Below the pieces are notes generated by a model that did not search any database, was not told where the DNA came from, and saw only the letters and a list, made by a program, of their open reading frames with translations. Positions 37,873 to 49,640 of a stretch of DNA of 64,000 nt are shown here, piece after piece. Position numbers and translations under genes: made by a program. This DNA comes from Rhyzopertha dominica (Eukaryota; Arthropoda; Insecta; Coleoptera; Bostrichidae). The stretch covers positions 80,042,680 to 80,106,679 of the forward strand of contig QCXZ01000137.1 in NCBI GenBank assembly GCA_025024175.1, in the 5' to 3' direction. The stretch's first letter is position 1. Each line of letters begins with the position of its first letter.

Positions 37873-38340
37873 AAATTACTCACTATCACTTTCACTGCTA
37901 AAATCACAATTATCTTCTATTATTAATTCTTGTATATGATTCGCTCTGTACCGATTTTCAGTGTCCAGTACATGCCGCAATGAATTTCTCCATGCATCGA
38001 CACTTGTTAATTCAGCTTCGTGTCTAATTTTTAGCATCATTCCATTGCTAAATTTTCCACCGGTATTCACTCGTCGAATTCTTTGTTTCAATTGCCCCCA
38101 TATCATTTCAATGGGGTTGAAATAGCAATGATATGGGGGTAATCGTAGAATGGTGTGTCCACATTCAAAAGCGAGAATGTCAATTTCAAATTTCTTCGAA
38201 AAATTTTTTGTGCCAAGCACTTTCAACAATTGTTTTTTGTGTAGTCCTCTTCGAAATATAAATCTTCTTTTCCTAAAAACTCTTGAATGGTTGCCTTATT
38301 AGTTGTTGTATTTGGAATTTTATCAGTTTTAACCCTTGAA
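37873..38340 (-). mobile_element. Tc1/IS630-like DDE transposase C-terminal fragment
   Basis: A minus-strand ORF of 117 codons contains HTILRLPPYHCYFNPIEMIW, the last acidic block (NPIE) of a DDE_3 transposase, followed by QLKQRIRR. Upstream, in another frame, TTTNKATIQEFLGKEDLYF extends the match to about 38340. The N-terminal two thirds are missing and no terminal repeats were seen. Confidence 0.65.
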
Positions 38341-39769
38341 GAAACAGGGCAAAGAATGACTGCACACCGCGATAAAAAATTACACAGTATATATGGGCTG
38401 CCGCATTGAAATTGGAATGTTTACTATTCATGGCTATAAAAATAGATACTACTCATTAAATTAAAAAAGAATACGATTTAGTTACACATTAAAAGCTATT
38501 AGATGAGAAATACTTGTAGTTCAAATAATAATACCAAATAATGCTCATTGATTTATGTGTACGGAAAAAAATTCTAAAAAAGCTTAAACACAATTTTTGA
38601 TACGGTCCACTCAGCTGCAAAGCAGTGGAACGTGCCGAACCCGTCTGTCAGTTTTGTAAAGCATTGTGAGCGGTAATCGGCTGTTCGTATAATGAGTCTC
38701 ATAGATTGTTGCTTGCAACTATACACCATCACTATGTGTGGGTACGTAAAAACCCTGCCTTCGATCTTCAATTAATGGGACCTCAGTACCTCAGATATCA
38801 ATTGTGTAAGACCGTTTCGTGACGCTTTGGATTTTAAAATTTACTTATGTGATTTTTTTAATATTAAAATGGGCTTAATACTGTATATTCGAATTTTTGT
38901 GACATAGTATTAGTTTTCAAGAATTAGAGAAAAATTAAATTATTGAAACGACTTATGTTTTTATGCAACAATAATATTTCAAAGTAACAGATTTATTTAC
39001 ATTTTTAGTCGTTCCGCACCCTGTTTTGATGGGTTAGAGTATTATAAAAATGATTCGAAGCTCAGGTAAGAAAGTTTTGAAGGTGCTTGAACTTCTCTTT
39101 ATTTCCTAGTATTACACGACCATGACCTAAAGTTTGTATCCTAAATTGTGAAGCACCTACTTTGACAACCGGCGAGAAAGTATGTATTTCAATAAAAAAA
39201 GCATATAAAAAGCGAAATTAACCCACCGTTGTGGATATCGATGACTAAGCGGATTTTTAAAATTACCTTGCTGGGTGGCATGGCGCTTAGTAATTACAGT
39301 TCATTATTCCTAACAATAAAGTGCAGTCTCATTTACAAATGATTTATCGTATGCAGAACAAATTAAATAATCGTTTTATACACGTGCGCCTGTTGTATTC
39401 ATGATTGGAATTAAACAGATTTTTTCAAATTGATGCAAGTAACACGACTAAACTAGCACAATGGACAATCTACTACATGTAACTTTGGTATGGGCTTTAA
39501 AATGCAATACACCCAGTGAAATGTTCGGTTAATTGTATGTGTTGACAAGGCTTTTTTTTTGTATGGATTATACAAAATACACTGATGTCCTGCCTTTAAT
39601 TTTTGGTTTGATTGTTACAGTAAAAAACATTATTTTCACGATCTGTATTTCTCAATTACGAGCATAAGCAAATCAATATGTTAATGGGATGTTTGATTCT
39701 GCAAAATCTTGAATCAGTTCTATATCAAGTTCATACTTTTGGTGATTGTAGCCTTTTTATAAAATGTTT
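38341..39769. other. No gene recognised
   Basis: AT-rich sequence. No ORF, RNA gene or repeat terminus that I can support. Confidence 0.4.
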
Positions 39770-40210
39770 TTTATGAAGGACGTTTTCCATAGTTCAGGCA
39801 AAAACCCTTCATTTAGTGATTTACCCTTAGGGGGTAGCACAAATTAACAGCACATTCTCGTAAAAAGATTGCAAGAATACCATTAGGGCACAGACTTTTA
39901 GAGGGCTTCAATGATTTTAACTTATTTAAAAGAGTATTGTCAGAAATTACAATTTGCTTTATATCTATTATATCGCAACAACTAAAAATGAAGTATTGCA
40001 GGCTTGGTCGGTTGAATATACCGATTGAAAATAATTAGCAAACAAATTGACAATAACTTGCTCTGTTATCATTATAGTACATTGTTGATGGGATCCCACT
40101 ATCACTGTTCTATTTAAATGTTTTGAAGAATTATTATTTTTGAGAATCCTTGAAGGGGAATAAAAATGAAAAGATTAGACACGTCAAAGGACACACTCTT
40201 ATTTGATACT
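39770..40210 (-). mobile_element. LINE reverse transcriptase remnant
   Basis: The minus strand gives LNKLKSLKPSKSLCPNGILA, IFLRECAVNLCYPL and KGFLPELWKTSF. This is the start of a non-LTR reverse transcriptase, normally SKGPDGIP then FP-WK-S. Stops are present. Upstream decayed sequence such as LFANYFQSVYSTD-like residues (near 40000) may belong to it, but extent is uncertain. Confidence 0.55.
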
Positions 40211-41470
40211 GATAATCCTTTTACCTTATTTCGAAAATATTAAAATGTCAGTGACGTCTTTCTGTAACTGTTCTCTGGGATTTGCATTAAAGTTAGAAGT
40301 GTTTCTTTTTAATAAATATTTCGTTCAACCTAGTACTCATCCGTTTTTAAAGTGATAGTGGTATCGTTTTTAGAAGCTTTAGAAATTGGATCATCTGCAC
40401 ATTTCATTTTATGCTTTTATTAACGTAGTTACATTTAAAACTTTCCCTTAATAATTTTTGTTTTTTCGGTGTGAAATTTGTATTTGTAAGGTGGTTACCA
40501 AATTAAGTTGAATTACGTATTGTTTCATCAACTAGAATTTGAACCTCACTGTAGATATTGTTAGTTATCTCTTTAAAAATTATGTAGCTTCTTCTGTAAC
40601 TCCGTATGAATTATGTAATTTTAAATGTTCATTTTGCTGACATGTATCACTGTATAAAACTACACGACTTGTTAAACCAAATATGATGAGAACATATAAA
40701 GCATATTCAAATAGTCAGCTTGTTTCCAAGCTACCTAATTCATTCAGAATGTTTCACAACGATTCAAACCATTCAAATTTTATTATGTTTAGAACTTTAA
40801 TTCTGGCTTTTGTTGCGATGAGTATGAAATATCCTTAATTTTGTATACATTAACATTTAAACTAGACGTAGTGCATCAATATTGTCCTTTAATAGGAGAA
40901 TGAGATCTGCAGATTTTAATTTTTTAGTTACTCAAATAAGTCATCTTGTATACAACTGAATTTACAAGGATGTCAGCTAACATTTTTAGTAATCTGACGT
41001 TTTTTTTGTGGTATGCATTCCATCAACCAGCAGACACATGTAAGTGGAAACACTATACAAGAAATTAATAGCAGACGTCAACGATAAGAACAATTTTAGG
41101 TTCCCAAGGAGCTAATAATAAAAGCTCTCAAAGCCGCCCAAAATTTACATGTGTCAACCCCGCCTCCGCCGTTTTCCCATGCCTAAACTCATGTTTTCAT
41201 TATTGCTGTGTGAACAATGGCAATTTGCAAACTAAGGCCCGAACCTTGTATGGCCAAACATGTCCTGACATCAAAATCGCATTGGGTTCGTGTACTTGAA
41301 TTGCTCAACAATGGGGCGATTTGGGCAGCTCGGATTATACCCATCCAATGAGATCGNGAGATAACGGAACAGCGGTGTAACAAGCTGTAGGGCTAAGGGG
41401 TAATTATATATAATGGTGGATAATGCAGCAAACGAAAGACGAATATAAAGACACAAACAAAATTTGCTTT
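40211..41470. other. No gene recognised
   Basis: AT-rich sequence, possibly containing further decayed LINE or PLE material that I could not place. Overlapping minus-strand ORFs at 41189-41456 have no recognised similarity. Confidence 0.35.
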
Positions 41471-41479
41471 AATTAGGGA

Positions 41480-42720
41480 ACCCTTACATGAGACATATAG
41501 ACAACTTGGTTTCTTAGATGAAGACGTAACAGCAATATTGCAATTGTTTTGATTGATTATGAGACTAAAGTTAGAGAATTGTTAAATGAGAAAACGTACC
41601 AAAAATTATCCAGAGATCCTACCTTAAAATTTACAGAATGGTTTTATTAAGACATGAAATCTTCGAACGAGGAAAAGTAATTTTTATCTATTTCCTATTG
41701 CAAAGTATCTAAATTGTATGGTTGTCCCAAAATCGATAAAATAGCCTTTGCTCTTTTTCAATTTTCTGTGGAAATTATTTTTCGCTCAAAATCGGCATAG
41801 CGATGTATGTTGAGCTCCAGATTCCAAAAATGCAGTCAGAAATGAGCTAGGACGTCCAGAAATTAATTTTTCGCAAGTGGACCCTTCTACTCTAGGTTCG
41901 TCTGAAAAGTTCAAGACGAACCGTTGCAGCTAGAGACGAACTGACACCAGTCCCAAATGCAGCAGGTCCACATTAGTAAATGAACATAAAATTAGCGTAA
42001 TTGGAGACCATCAAGTTTCAAGGTGAAAAAACAACAAAAGGGTGGGTTAGCCTTTGCTCTTTTTCAATTTTCTGTGGAAATTATTTTTCGCTCGAAATCG
42101 GCATAGCGATGTATTTTGAGCTCCAGATTCCAAAAATGCAGTCAGAATGAGCTAGGACGTCCAGAAATTAATTTTTCGCAAATAGACCCTTCTACTCTAG
42201 GCCACTTTTCAGAGGAACCGTTGCAGCTAGAGACCAACTGACACCGGTCCAAAATGCAGTAGGTCCACATTAGTAAATGAACATAAAATTAGCGTAATCG
42301 GAGGCCATCATTTTCAAGGTGAAAAAACAACAAAAGGAGCCTTTGCTCTTTTTCAATTTTCTGTGGAAATTATTTTTCGCTCAAAATCGGCACAGTGATG
42401 TATTTTGAGCTCCAGATTCAAAAAATGCAGTCAGAAATGAGCTAGGACGTCCAGAAATTAATTTTTCGCAAGTGGACCCTTCTACTCTAGGTTCGTCTGA
42501 AAAGTTTCAGACGTCCCCTTAAGGCCTATAGTCAATAGGATTTGTTATAGATTGGCAAAATTAGGTGACAACGATAGCCAGATTGTCTGAGCACTGTTCA
42601 AAATTTGCTTAAAAATCAGGTTGCGTAATGGGTAGAGGTATGTAGATGAAACTTTTGCTATTTGGCCCCACAGTATAGAACAGTTAGGAAGGTTTCTAAA
42701 TCATTTGAATAGGCAAAATA
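41480..42720 (+). mobile_element. Penelope-like element fragment split by a tandem array
   Basis: Left part (41560-41740): KVRELLNEKTYQKLSRDPTL, then KLYGCPKIDK, the PLE motif normally YGLPKIHK. Right part (42510-42715): VPLRPIVNRICYRLAK, then RYVDETFAIWPHSIEQLGRF, the block around the catalytic Asp residues. In PLE proteins the PKIHK and PLRPIVS motifs are separated by only a few residues, so the ~770 bp between them (41744-42510) is an insertion. Stops elsewhere show decay. Confidence 0.78.
41744..42510. repeat. 2.5-copy tandem repeat, unit about 289-306 bp
   Basis: Units start at GCCTTTGCTCTTTTTCAATT at 41744, 42050 and 42339. The third stops at about 42510 after GGTTCGTCTGAAAAG. Shared landmarks are TTATTTTTCGCTC, GAGCTCCAGATTC and GAGCTAGGACGTCCAGAAAT. 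Each unit is highly similar, so expansion is fairly recent. The first and third units carry GGTTCGTCT; at the right end CGTCTGAAAAGTTTCAGACG forms a 9-bp hairpin. The array sits inside a PLE reverse transcriptase. Confidence 0.93.
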
Positions 42721-43800
42721 ATCCTGATAAAAAACTAAATAAAAACAAAAAAACTAAAATATGAATTACTACAAAAGGTGTTTTTTCTCCATTATTTTCT
42801 ACGCATAAATTGCATCTTTTTGAAATGGAGTAAGTTGCCTTCCCAATAGATTTTATGTCAATTGTAACAAAAGCTTGTAAAACGGCAGCTCTTAAGTCAT
42901 CAACTGTTTCATAGTTCCTCAGGTACACCTTGTTTTTTGTTGTACACCATAAAAACGAATCTAAAATAGATAAATCTGGAGAACAGGGTGGCCAGGCAAC
43001 AGGTCCGTCTGTTCCTCTCCACGTGTTAGCATACATTTGGTCAAGATAATTCCTTAGGTGCACTATATTATGAGGTAGTGCTCAATCGTGTTGGAACCAC
43101 TCCATTGTCCTACACACCTCCAAGTTTAGATCTTGAAGGATCTCTTCAAATTCAAATGGTAAAAAATGAGGGTAAAGTTCACGAAAGAATGGTAAAAAAA
43201 TAATAAATACCGCACCAAACATTAAACCCAAATCTGATTTGAGGTCTTCTTTGCTCCACATTGCGAAGGTTGAGGGTTTTCTTGTGCTAACAGATGTTTA
43301 TTATGTCGGGTAAACATACCGCAGTTTGTAAACTTTGTTTCATCCGACCACATAATCTTTAAAAAATGTGTAGGTCTTCACATGTTCTATTATACCAGTT
43401 ACAAAACTCAAGACGTCGATATTCATCCCCAGTTTTGTTTGACTAATTGCAAGCTTGTAGGGGTGAAATCTATGTAATTTCAATGTTTTACCAACATTGC
43501 TTCGTGTGCCAGTATTTAAAGCGAATTCACGGGTTGAGCATGACCGATTTATGTTTACACTTGCTAAAATGTTTATTTGTATAACTTCATTTATATCCCT
43601 GGACCTATTTCTTGGTTTACAAAAAGCGCCATATTGTCCTGAGTTATCGTAAAGCTTTTTATATTGCTTTAAAGAAGGCTGACTGCGATTTTGGTAGCGA
43701 TGAATCTTCAGACGCTTGAACCAAATTTTTGTGACATATGATGGTAGCATTCAACCATATTAAGCTTTTCTGGATTTGAAAACTCCATTTTCAACTTACA
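42721..43800 (-). mobile_element. Decayed Tc1/mariner-type transposon (DUF4817 HTH), copy 1
   Basis: N-terminal HTH region at 43750-43340 (minus): QYKKLYDNSGQYGAFCKP, SVNINRSCSTREFALNTG, LKLHRFHPYKLAISQTK, HVKTYTFFKD. The middle is frameshifted (QENPQPSQCG and similar around 43300). The C-terminal part at 43063-42701 has WRGTDGPVAWPPCSPDLSIL and DSFLWCTTKNKVYLRNYET, with the last acidic block. This is a common insect DDE transposase family with related copies at 46.1 and 61.8 kb. No terminal repeats were identified. Confidence 0.78.
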
Positions 43801-44900
43801 AATACGTGAATTTTTAGTGCTCAATTCTAACTAACTGTTAGATACGAGAACAATTTGTTTCATGGCTAACTATTTAAAAACAATACAAAATTAATACAAA
43901 AAATTGGCCATAACTTTGGTATTTTTCAAAATAATTATGCCGAGTGTTGTTATTGGTTGGATAGGTAACAAAACTGTCGACTGTATGAATCCATAACCAA
44001 CTATAATTTCTATTAGAAAAAAAAACAGAAGTTTATGTCATATGTTAAATATGACACAACAGACTGGAGTACACTACTTTTTTGAGGGTAAAATTATCTA
44101 CAATTTTGTATTTTGCATTTTTGTAACATCAAAAATAAACGAGATAATAGGATTTCAAGGCACAGTCGAAATTTAGTTTTTTCGAAATATCTAGTAAGCC
44201 ATGCACATTTTTTAAAATCCAAAACGTGCATTGACTTAGGTCGCCAAAACGGCGAATCTTTCTTCATATAGCGTTCCTTCTAGCTCGAAAAAAAAAACTC
44301 ATCCTGCATATTACTAAAATTATTTCGTGCTTGCTCCCTCAGACCAGTGTCTTGGCATGCCACTGGCCTGACTCCGTCTCGATTAGCATCTATTTAAATG
44401 TCCGAGCGCGCCAACCAGATTTTTACAATAATAACGGTGCTGTCATTTTGTATTGGCTAGGGCCAGAACGGCTCAATGATGTATTTTGATAATGAATTAT
44501 TTAGACGTGCAGGAAATTCCCGGTTATACAATTTTATCTCACTATCTCGTATCACAAAGGTTATGCAAGGAGTCATTCGGATGACTGCATTGAGATGATA
44601 CTCACCATATAACGGATAAGGAAGTTTTCAAATATGGACAGTGGGTTTTGTAACGTGATGACTCACGTTACTTGCTTTTTTTTTAATTGCAAGTTGCCCT
44701 GTTTTGTTCGGCTGTCAGTGACTCGATGTTAAAATACTTATTAATTAAAGTCCAGTTAGAATAATTAGATTAAAAATGACAACGTTCTTATCTTGAGTTT
44801 TTCTGATTTTAACTGTAGAATAAGTTAGTAACTAAGCTGTCTGTTTGTTAGGAGCAGTTTCCTAGATCTGCTAATGATAATAAGTGAACATAATATTACA
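43801..44900. other. No gene recognised
   Basis: AT-rich sequence with a GC-richer patch at 44340-44520. No coding signal or repeat border that I can support. Confidence 0.35.
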
Positions 44901-44939
44901 ACCCGAACGTATAGCAAACCGACTTCAAGTAATAGAGTG

Positions 44940-45425
44940 TTAAATTATAATAGCTATTGCCCAATGACCTATAAGATTGCTATCATGAAAAACATAAAAC
45001 ACAGAATCCTATGTCTATGCCACTCTGATATCGCCAGGGACATCCTTTTAGCTAATAATTTTCCCAAAAGTCTAATAAACAAAATTTTCTTCACCTCAAC
45101 AAAAGAAGAAAATAATATGAACCATATCAACAGTAAAACTTTAGTAGAAAACTTTAAATTCTACAAGTTTCCATATTTAGGACCAATATCCAGAAAAATT
45201 AAAATCAATTTTAAGCAGCACAACATTCAGTTATGTTTCTATACATCAAAAACAATTATAATCTTTTTTATTCTCAATTAGTCTAAAACCTAACCAATGT
45301 TATGTACAAAATTCCGTGCAAAAATTGCGATTCACTCTACGTGGGACAATCTAAAAATTATTTACAAACTAGAATAACACAATATCGTAATGATACAATC
45401 ATGACTTTGATTTCGACAATGTTTC
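44940..45425 (+). mobile_element. Penelope-like element fragment (linker and GIY-YIG start)
   Basis: ORF 44874-45281 contains ANNFPKSLINKIFF and YLGPISRKIKINFKQHNIQL followed by CFYTSK, typical of the PLE region between reverse transcriptase and endonuclease. After a stop, a second frame continues MYKIPCKNCDSLYVGQSKNY then LQTRITQY, the GIY-YIG start (LYVGQ). The rest of the endonuclease is lost or unrecognisable. The 45430-45830 ORFs right of it are not recognised and may be its untranslated region. Confidence 0.7.
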
Positions 45426-45983
45426 GGTTATGGGTGTAAAGAGAAATATTGGAAACTATTTGCATAAAAAGCACCCAAAACACTATACATTTTCAGACAG
45501 ATACACAAAATTTTCCAGTGATGTACCAACAGTTACTACATTTCCATTAATAACTGTTTTCCTTCTCTCACCGTATCATCCGTGTGTGCCCCCTAATTCG
45601 CCCCTATCTTTTGTCTTTGGCATGTGGAATATCCTGCTTCGTTGTTCCCGGCCCCCGTTTTGGTTGTGGCTTTTGGTTAGTCCCAGTTTGGCTGATTTTA
45701 GTATTCATGAATTTTCTCAACGTTTCATTCCTTTTTTTCTTGGTTCAGATGAGTGTGTTTGTTCTTTCGCCCCCTTATAATACCACACCCTGTCATGAAA
45801 ACTTAGTCTGTTTCTTTTTATAATTATGACACAACACCACATTATAAAAATATGCTAAGTACTAATTAAAAGTTTGTGAATTTTCTATTGTTTGTNAATT
45901 AAATGCATGCAGTGTGATAGCATATATATAGAACAATCAGGTAGAGCCACTAAAATAATGCGTTGCAAGTATAAATTTCCATA

Positions 45984-47405
45984 CAGGATGTTTCAAGAAT
46001 GATAATGACCCTGACGAAATTAAAAATGCAACCTAAAATACATTCTCATAGCCAATGTGGTTATTTTACATAAAGGTATTATTTTAAAGATAAATCGGGA
46101 ATCCATGACGGATATGCGCTATGGTTCCTGTCACTGTATTCAAATGATGAAAATACAAATATGATTTTGATTTATGGTGAATGCAAGAAAAATGCTTCCG
46201 CTGCTGCCCGTTTACACAGACAACGTTTTCCAAATAGAAGAGCTCCTGCCGACACAATTTTCGAGAGACATGAATTAACTTTAATGACAAACTGGCCACC
46301 ACTGAAAAAGTCAAGAGAAACAACAGCAACAGGCCCTGACAATGAAATTAGAGTATTGGAAATGATTGACGAAAATCCTAATATTAGTCAAAGGGTAATC
46401 TACAAGAGCAACCAGTATTAGTATGTCTTCAGTACACCGAATAATTAAAGGCAATCAACTTTTTGTAACTTTTTTCGGGAACACCAAAGTTTGAATGTGA
46501 GATTTTATGACAACATTTGCTTCTCAGATGAAGCAAGATTTTCTAATAATGGTGGAGTTAACAAACATAATATGCATTATTATGCGCAAGAAAATCCACG
46601 TTGGATTCGAGAAGGACATTTTCAAACTATCTACTCGACGAATGTCTGGTNCGGAATATTGGGGAACCAAATTATTAGGCCTTATTTTTTTGCGATAGTT
46701 TAAACGGCAATACTTATCTAAATTTTTTAAGAAACATTTTACCGGTACTTCTCCGAAATGTAAATTTACAAGTAAGACAAAATCTATGGTTCCAACAAGA
46801 TGGGGCATTATCATAGAATAGTGCAAAATCATCTTGATTTGGTTTCGCCTAACCGATGGATAGGAAGAGGTTCAATTAATCCTTGGCCACCGAGAAGCCC
46901 GGATTTTACTCCTTTGGATTTTTTTCTGTGGGGAATGGTAAAAGAGCGAGTATACCAAACACTAATTGAAAGTGTAGAACATTTAGAAAATAAAATACGT
47001 GATGCACGTAGATCCATTACTCCAGAAATGTTAATGCATGTTAAAAGATCGTTTTGGGAATGAATTCAAGCTTGTGAAAACAGCAGAAGGCGACATTTTG
47101 AGCATTTATTACATTAATCTTATTGAATAAACATTTTTCAAAAATAAAATTTGTTTTACAATACCGAATTTACTTAAAGCAAACGATTGAAGTTTATGTC
47201 AAAATTTACGAATTTATACAGCTCTCTACGTTTTATATTTTTTAAGACGATGGAATCTAAGTTACCCCTGCAAATGTATTTTGGGTTGCTAACCACTGTT
47301 TCAAAAATAATAGTTTTCTATAAGTTAAAGTCTTACATTGCGAAATGAAATGTAATAAAGCTGAACTCTTGGAATATCTAAGAAAAAAGAAATTTCCACG
47401 TCCTG
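45984..47405 (+). mobile_element. Decayed Tc1/mariner-type transposon (DUF4817 HTH), copy 2, with TIRs
   Basis: The ends TACAGGATGTTTCAA (45982) and the reverse complement of the right end, TACAGGACGTGGAAA (47407), are similar and adjoin TA. The HTH ORF at 46161-46421 reads YGECKKNASAAARLHRQRFP and NRRAPADTIF. The catalytic part at 46491-47063 reads CFSDEARFSNNGGVNKHNMH, ENPRWIREGHFQ, FQQDGAL and RWIGRGSINPWPPRSPDFTP then LDFFLWGMVKERVY. Frames are broken at least four times and one N is present, so it is inactive. Confidence 0.85.
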
Positions 47406-48379
47406 TACGTTTTTGATATTACCGAAATTATGATTATTGAATTAAATTAATAAATTTTACAGCCCCTGTGAACCCCTTTCAAAATGGTTGAAGCTATTTT
47501 CAAAACTCTTACAACAAAGCATATTCAGACAATCAGCTTTCAAGCTATCCAATAAAACAATGTTCAGTATTTGTTGAGAAATATTGTTTAATAAAAATTC
47601 TGATTGTATTATCCTATCTTCCAAGCTTATTACTTTTTTAAGCACCTCTAGGCTTTGAAGCGTCCATTGTTTTCACGGTCGTGTCGGCGTAGTTTATTTT
47701 TTTGTACCGATCACTTCTCGATGCATCGAAGAAAAATGACCAAATAGAATTTACTGGGGCAGCAGGAGCGTAACGTCGATGACGGCGATATCTAATTGAT
47801 AAAGTATGGCCTGTCAACACACTTTGCTTATTACCACCGTGTACCCGGTGTTTAAGGAACCGTGTGTACCCGCCCTTGACCTTCTTATAGGCACTCCGTA
47901 GTTATGTTAGTTATACGACACTGCTTTTCGATCAGGTATCCTGTATTATTGGATAAAAGGGCATATCCAGAGCGGGATCGGCCGAATAATAACACTAGGC
48001 GACACGTTTACCTGTTTGATACTTATTTTATTGAGTTAAACAAGCTCACTTAGTCCTGAGTTACCCTTGAAAGTATTATTTTAATCAATTAACGGATTTA
48101 GCAAATGTTTGAGTACGANAATGTGAATTTGCGAACATCGAAAAGGTAGAATGTAAACAAAAACTGACGAAAAATTACTGTCTTCTTTTGTCAGGACTGG
48201 TATCTTCTTTCTTGCTAAAAATCAGCAAAAAATCGTTCGTCATCGCTATCTCATCTTCCTTGGTAGCGTTTTTGCATTTCACTGATATCCTAGTAAAATA
48301 ATGCAAAAACATATCATTTCAACAAACTTAAGTTAGCTAACAAAGAATAAGTTGACTGTGTCATTAAACGAATGTTTAA
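47406..48379. other. No gene recognised
   Basis: GC-richer sequence around 47640-48060 without coding similarity that I recognise. ORFs here are short. Confidence 0.35.
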
Positions 48380-49640
48380 ATCAAAATTATTTTCGTTTCA
48401 GTAACAAACATTACACACGAAATGATGGTGTTTCTATCGGTTTCCCACTGTCTCCTTTTTGGCTTAATTATATATGAACAGTTTTTAAACAAACATATTA
48501 AATTCAAAAATAAATTGGTTGAAAACATCTACTTTTGGGNAAGATACGTAGGCGATATTTTTTTGTATTTGGACAGGTATCGTTAGAATCTTTTAGATCA
48601 ATTTCTAAATTACATAAATAAAATTAATAAGCAGATGCAATTCACAAGGGAGAAAGAAACAGACAACGTATTAAACTTTTTGGATATCACCATAACCAAA
48701 CATAACAATCTACAAATATTGATCGACACCTTTCCATAGTTTACTTCGTACTCTTTTAAATCTACCATTGAACAAAGCAGATTTTGACAACGAATTAAAT
48801 ATTATAAAACAATTAGCGTTCAGAAATGGCTTTGATCCTGCTATGGTAGATAAAATAAAATATTTATCTCAATTTTATACTAAATCCTTTTTAGAAACAA
48901 AAAAAATGTTGGCAGTCTCTAAATTATATAGGGAACATTAGTGACAGAATTGCAATATTTACAATATTGTACAAATGAAAATAAAAGTGTCATCCACGTC
49001 AACAAAAGTAACCTAAATGCATTGTAGTAAACAATACAGAAAAGAGAGGGAACTAACAAAAGTGGTGTGTACGAAATTAAATGTTAAGTTTGTAATGTTT
49101 GCTATATAGGCTCTACTGGCCACAATTTTAAACACAAACTAATTGAACACGAAAATTCTATAACAAAAGATTGCAATTTAATGGGATTTTCAAAACAATG
49201 CATAGAATTTAAGCACAGACATAACAAAAATAATTTTAGGATTTTACACAGCATTCAAAAAGGTATACTACGTTTGGAACTTTTAGAACATATAACTAAA
49301 ACACCAAACGAATCTTCCAATAACCAGTTGGAATTTCCGAATAACTTTATAAATACGTCCATAATATGCAAAATACTCCTAACCACAAGTATCAATTGTC
49401 ACCCTTTATTTTACTGAACATACATTTAAAAAAATACCAAGTGTTATTTTCAGGTAATAAATAGTCGAAAATTCTGAAATATTAAAGAGTACTCTTTAGG
49501 TATCATAAAGAACCACCAGGTCAATTAACTCCAACTCCAACTTCTATTAAACATTTGTTGCCAGTATATAAGATATTTACATCAAAAGTATGGAAACAAT
49601 TCAATAAAATAGCAATAGCAAATAGCGTTAAAAAACTATA
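48380..49640 (+). mobile_element. Penelope-like element fragment (reverse transcriptase plus GIY-YIG)
   Basis: Frames broken by many stops give, in order: GVSIGFPLSPFWLN, RYVGDIFLYLD (the YVDD block with G for D), LDQFLNYINKINKQMQFTRE, ETDNVLNFLDITITKHNN, DNELNIIKQLAFRNGFDPAM, then VYEIKC..CNVCYIGSTGHN (GIY-YIG) and HENSITKDCNLMGFSKQC. The downstream ORF 49181-49417 is the C-terminus. The loss of the catalytic Asp and the stops show it is dead. Confidence 0.78.

Noticed and set aside
45430..45823. Two overlapping ORFs rich in Pro, Phe and Leu
   Set aside because: No recognised domain; they follow a PLE endonuclease remnant and probably are its non-coding tail.
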